Assembly: GCA_937907305.1 (NCBI GenBank)
Contig: CALERQ010000021.1
Location: forward strand, 1 to 6,029
Source: an uncultured Clostridia bacterium
GTDB taxonomy: Bacteria; Bacillota; Clostridia; Oscillospirales; Ruminococcaceae
Length of the DNA: 6,029 nucleotides
Reading direction: 5' to 3'
The translations under genes and the position numbers were made by a program. How positions within the stretch are numbered: position 1 is the first letter of the stretch; each line of letters starts with the position of its first letter. Positions 5,555 to 6,029 of the stretch are shown piece by piece. The notes beneath the pieces are model-generated. The model was not told the DNA's origin, searched no databases, and saw only the letters and a program-made list of their open reading frames with translations.

Positions 5555-5616
5555 GGGAGCGAATATTCAATTTTCAAGGTGCGGGCCGGGTCCCGATCAT
5601 CTGACAGATCCGACTG

Positions 5617-5660
5617 CGGCTGGTCCCCTGTATCTCACGGGGGGCCGGCCGTTTTTATTT
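5617..5660 (+). terminator. Rho-independent terminator of the HD-domain gene
   Basis: A 12-bp stem, CGGCTGGTCCCC (5617-5628) with 5640-5651 and including two G-T pairs, has an 11-nt loop and is followed by TTTTTATTT. It lies 62 bp after the stop at 5554, in the direction of the HD gene. The intervening 5555-5616 holds a spacer-like motif (see findings) but no gene. Confidence 0.85.
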
Positions 5661-5711
5661 GATGCGTAAAAGGCCTTTCACTAATACGGCAAAAACGACT
5701 CTTTTTTGCAT

Positions 5712-5731
5712 GTGAAAGGTTAATATTTCAC
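5712..5731. promoter_or_regulatory. Operator-like interrupted palindrome
   Basis: GTGAAAGGTTAATATTTCAC has the form GTGAAA-N2-TTAA-N2-TTTCAC, symmetric at 16 of 20 positions. An extra inverted half-site CCTTTCAC lies at 5674-5681, exactly complementary to GTGAAAGG at 5712-5719, and CGAAAGG follows at 5741. The AT-rich setting and repeated half-sites resemble a repressor-binding region. No regulator or target gene is visible in the window. Confidence 0.4.
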
Positions 5732-5844
5732 TTTTATTTACGAAAGGTTTACAAAATGGGAAAATATTGGGCTTGGTTCGCATAAAATATGGATTTATTA
5801 GGACGATAATTGCTGGGGTTTATTATGATATTTTGGGGGAGTTT

Positions 5845-5940
5845 GTAGTCGCCTTCGGCGGGGCGGAGCCTTTTGCAAGGCTTGGTGAGCAACGCTGCCG
5901 CAGGGGGCTGGGTTAGTAGTCGCCTAAAGGCGGGGCGGAG
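5845..5940. repeat. Duplicated hairpin block, GTAGTCGCC...GGCGGGGCGGAG
   Basis: Two near-identical copies lie at 5845-5868 and 5916-5940. They share GTAGTCGCC, a variable loop (TTC or TAAA) and GGCGGGGCGGAG. Each forms a CGCC/GGCG hairpin. The first copy is followed by AGCCTT-TTGC-AAGGCT (5867-5882), the second by GTCACC-GCCG-GGTGAC (5940-5955). The outer pairing is poor, so this is not a clear member of the three cloverleaf elements, though the style is similar. Confidence 0.65.
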
Positions 5941-5980
5941 TCACCGCCGGGTGACGGCCTGCACGGCTCGCCGCCGGGGC

Positions 5981-6006
5981 GTTCCTTTTGTTCGTACAAA
6001 AGGAAC
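5981..6006. repeat. Perfect 11-bp hairpin near the window end
   Basis: GTTCCTTTTGT (5981-5991) pairs perfectly with ACAAAAGGAAC (5996-6006) around the loop TCGT. No T-run follows on either strand outside the stem, so terminator function is doubtful. It adjoins the duplicated GC-rich block and may be part of the same repeat unit, which continues beyond the window. Confidence 0.65.
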
Positions 6007-6029
6007 CAAAATACGCTTGGGGCTGTGCC

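Larger units (their letters stand above)
5661..6029. other. Gene-free end of window: AT-rich then GC-rich repeat DNA
   Basis: No credible coding region is seen on either strand. The first part (5661-5844) is strongly AT-rich, unlike the rest of the window, and contains the operator-like palindrome and a weak promoter candidate (TTGGTT at 5773 and TATTAG at 5796, 17-nt spacing). The second part (5845-6029) switches abruptly to GC-rich DNA made of short hairpins and a repeated block. The abrupt change suggests an inserted or repeat-derived segment continuing past the window end. Confidence 0.55.

Overview
The window is a G+C-rich piece of what looks like a Gram-positive clostridial chromosome. 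The groES-groEL pair sits behind a perfect CIRCE operator. Lysine/peptidoglycan genes follow the diaminopimelate aminotransferase route. SD sequences are strong (AGGAGG) and terminators are hairpin plus U-run. Together with the very GC-rich, palindrome-filled intergenic DNA, this suggests a gut Oscillospiraceae/Ruminococcaceae-type member. The phylum-level call is fairly firm; the family-level call is inference.

Layout: positions 1-560 hold the minus-strand heat-shock operon start (promoter, CIRCE, groES, first 43 codons of groEL). Divergently, 844-3016 carries dapF and a dapL-type aminotransferase on the plus strand. Enzymes of these two families make LL-diaminopimelate and convert it to meso-diaminopimelate, so the pair forms a compact DAP module. 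It ends at a terminator at 3167-3210, facing the terminator of a convergent minus-strand gene. That gene (3385-4296) encodes an unusual four-helix membrane protein fused to a flavodoxin-like domain, and has a near-consensus promoter. A gene-free stretch (4397-4963) holds diverged 130-bp-period direct repeats and leads into a plus-strand HD-domain hydrolase gene (4964-5554) with its own terminator. The remaining DNA (5661-6029) has no recognisable gene. It contains an AT-rich segment with an operator-like palindrome, then GC-rich repeats and a long hairpin.

The most striking unexplained structure is a set of three cloverleaf-like intergenic elements: 719-803 before dapF, 1663-1758 between dapF and dapL, and 3042-3129 after dapL. 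Each has a 12-15 bp outer stem enclosing exactly three tight hairpins with 3-4 nt loops and almost no unpaired bases at the junction. Two share hairpin modules in opposite order. The third has different sequences but the same architecture. Nothing in the annotated genes explains them, and they are the best candidates here for an undescribed element family.
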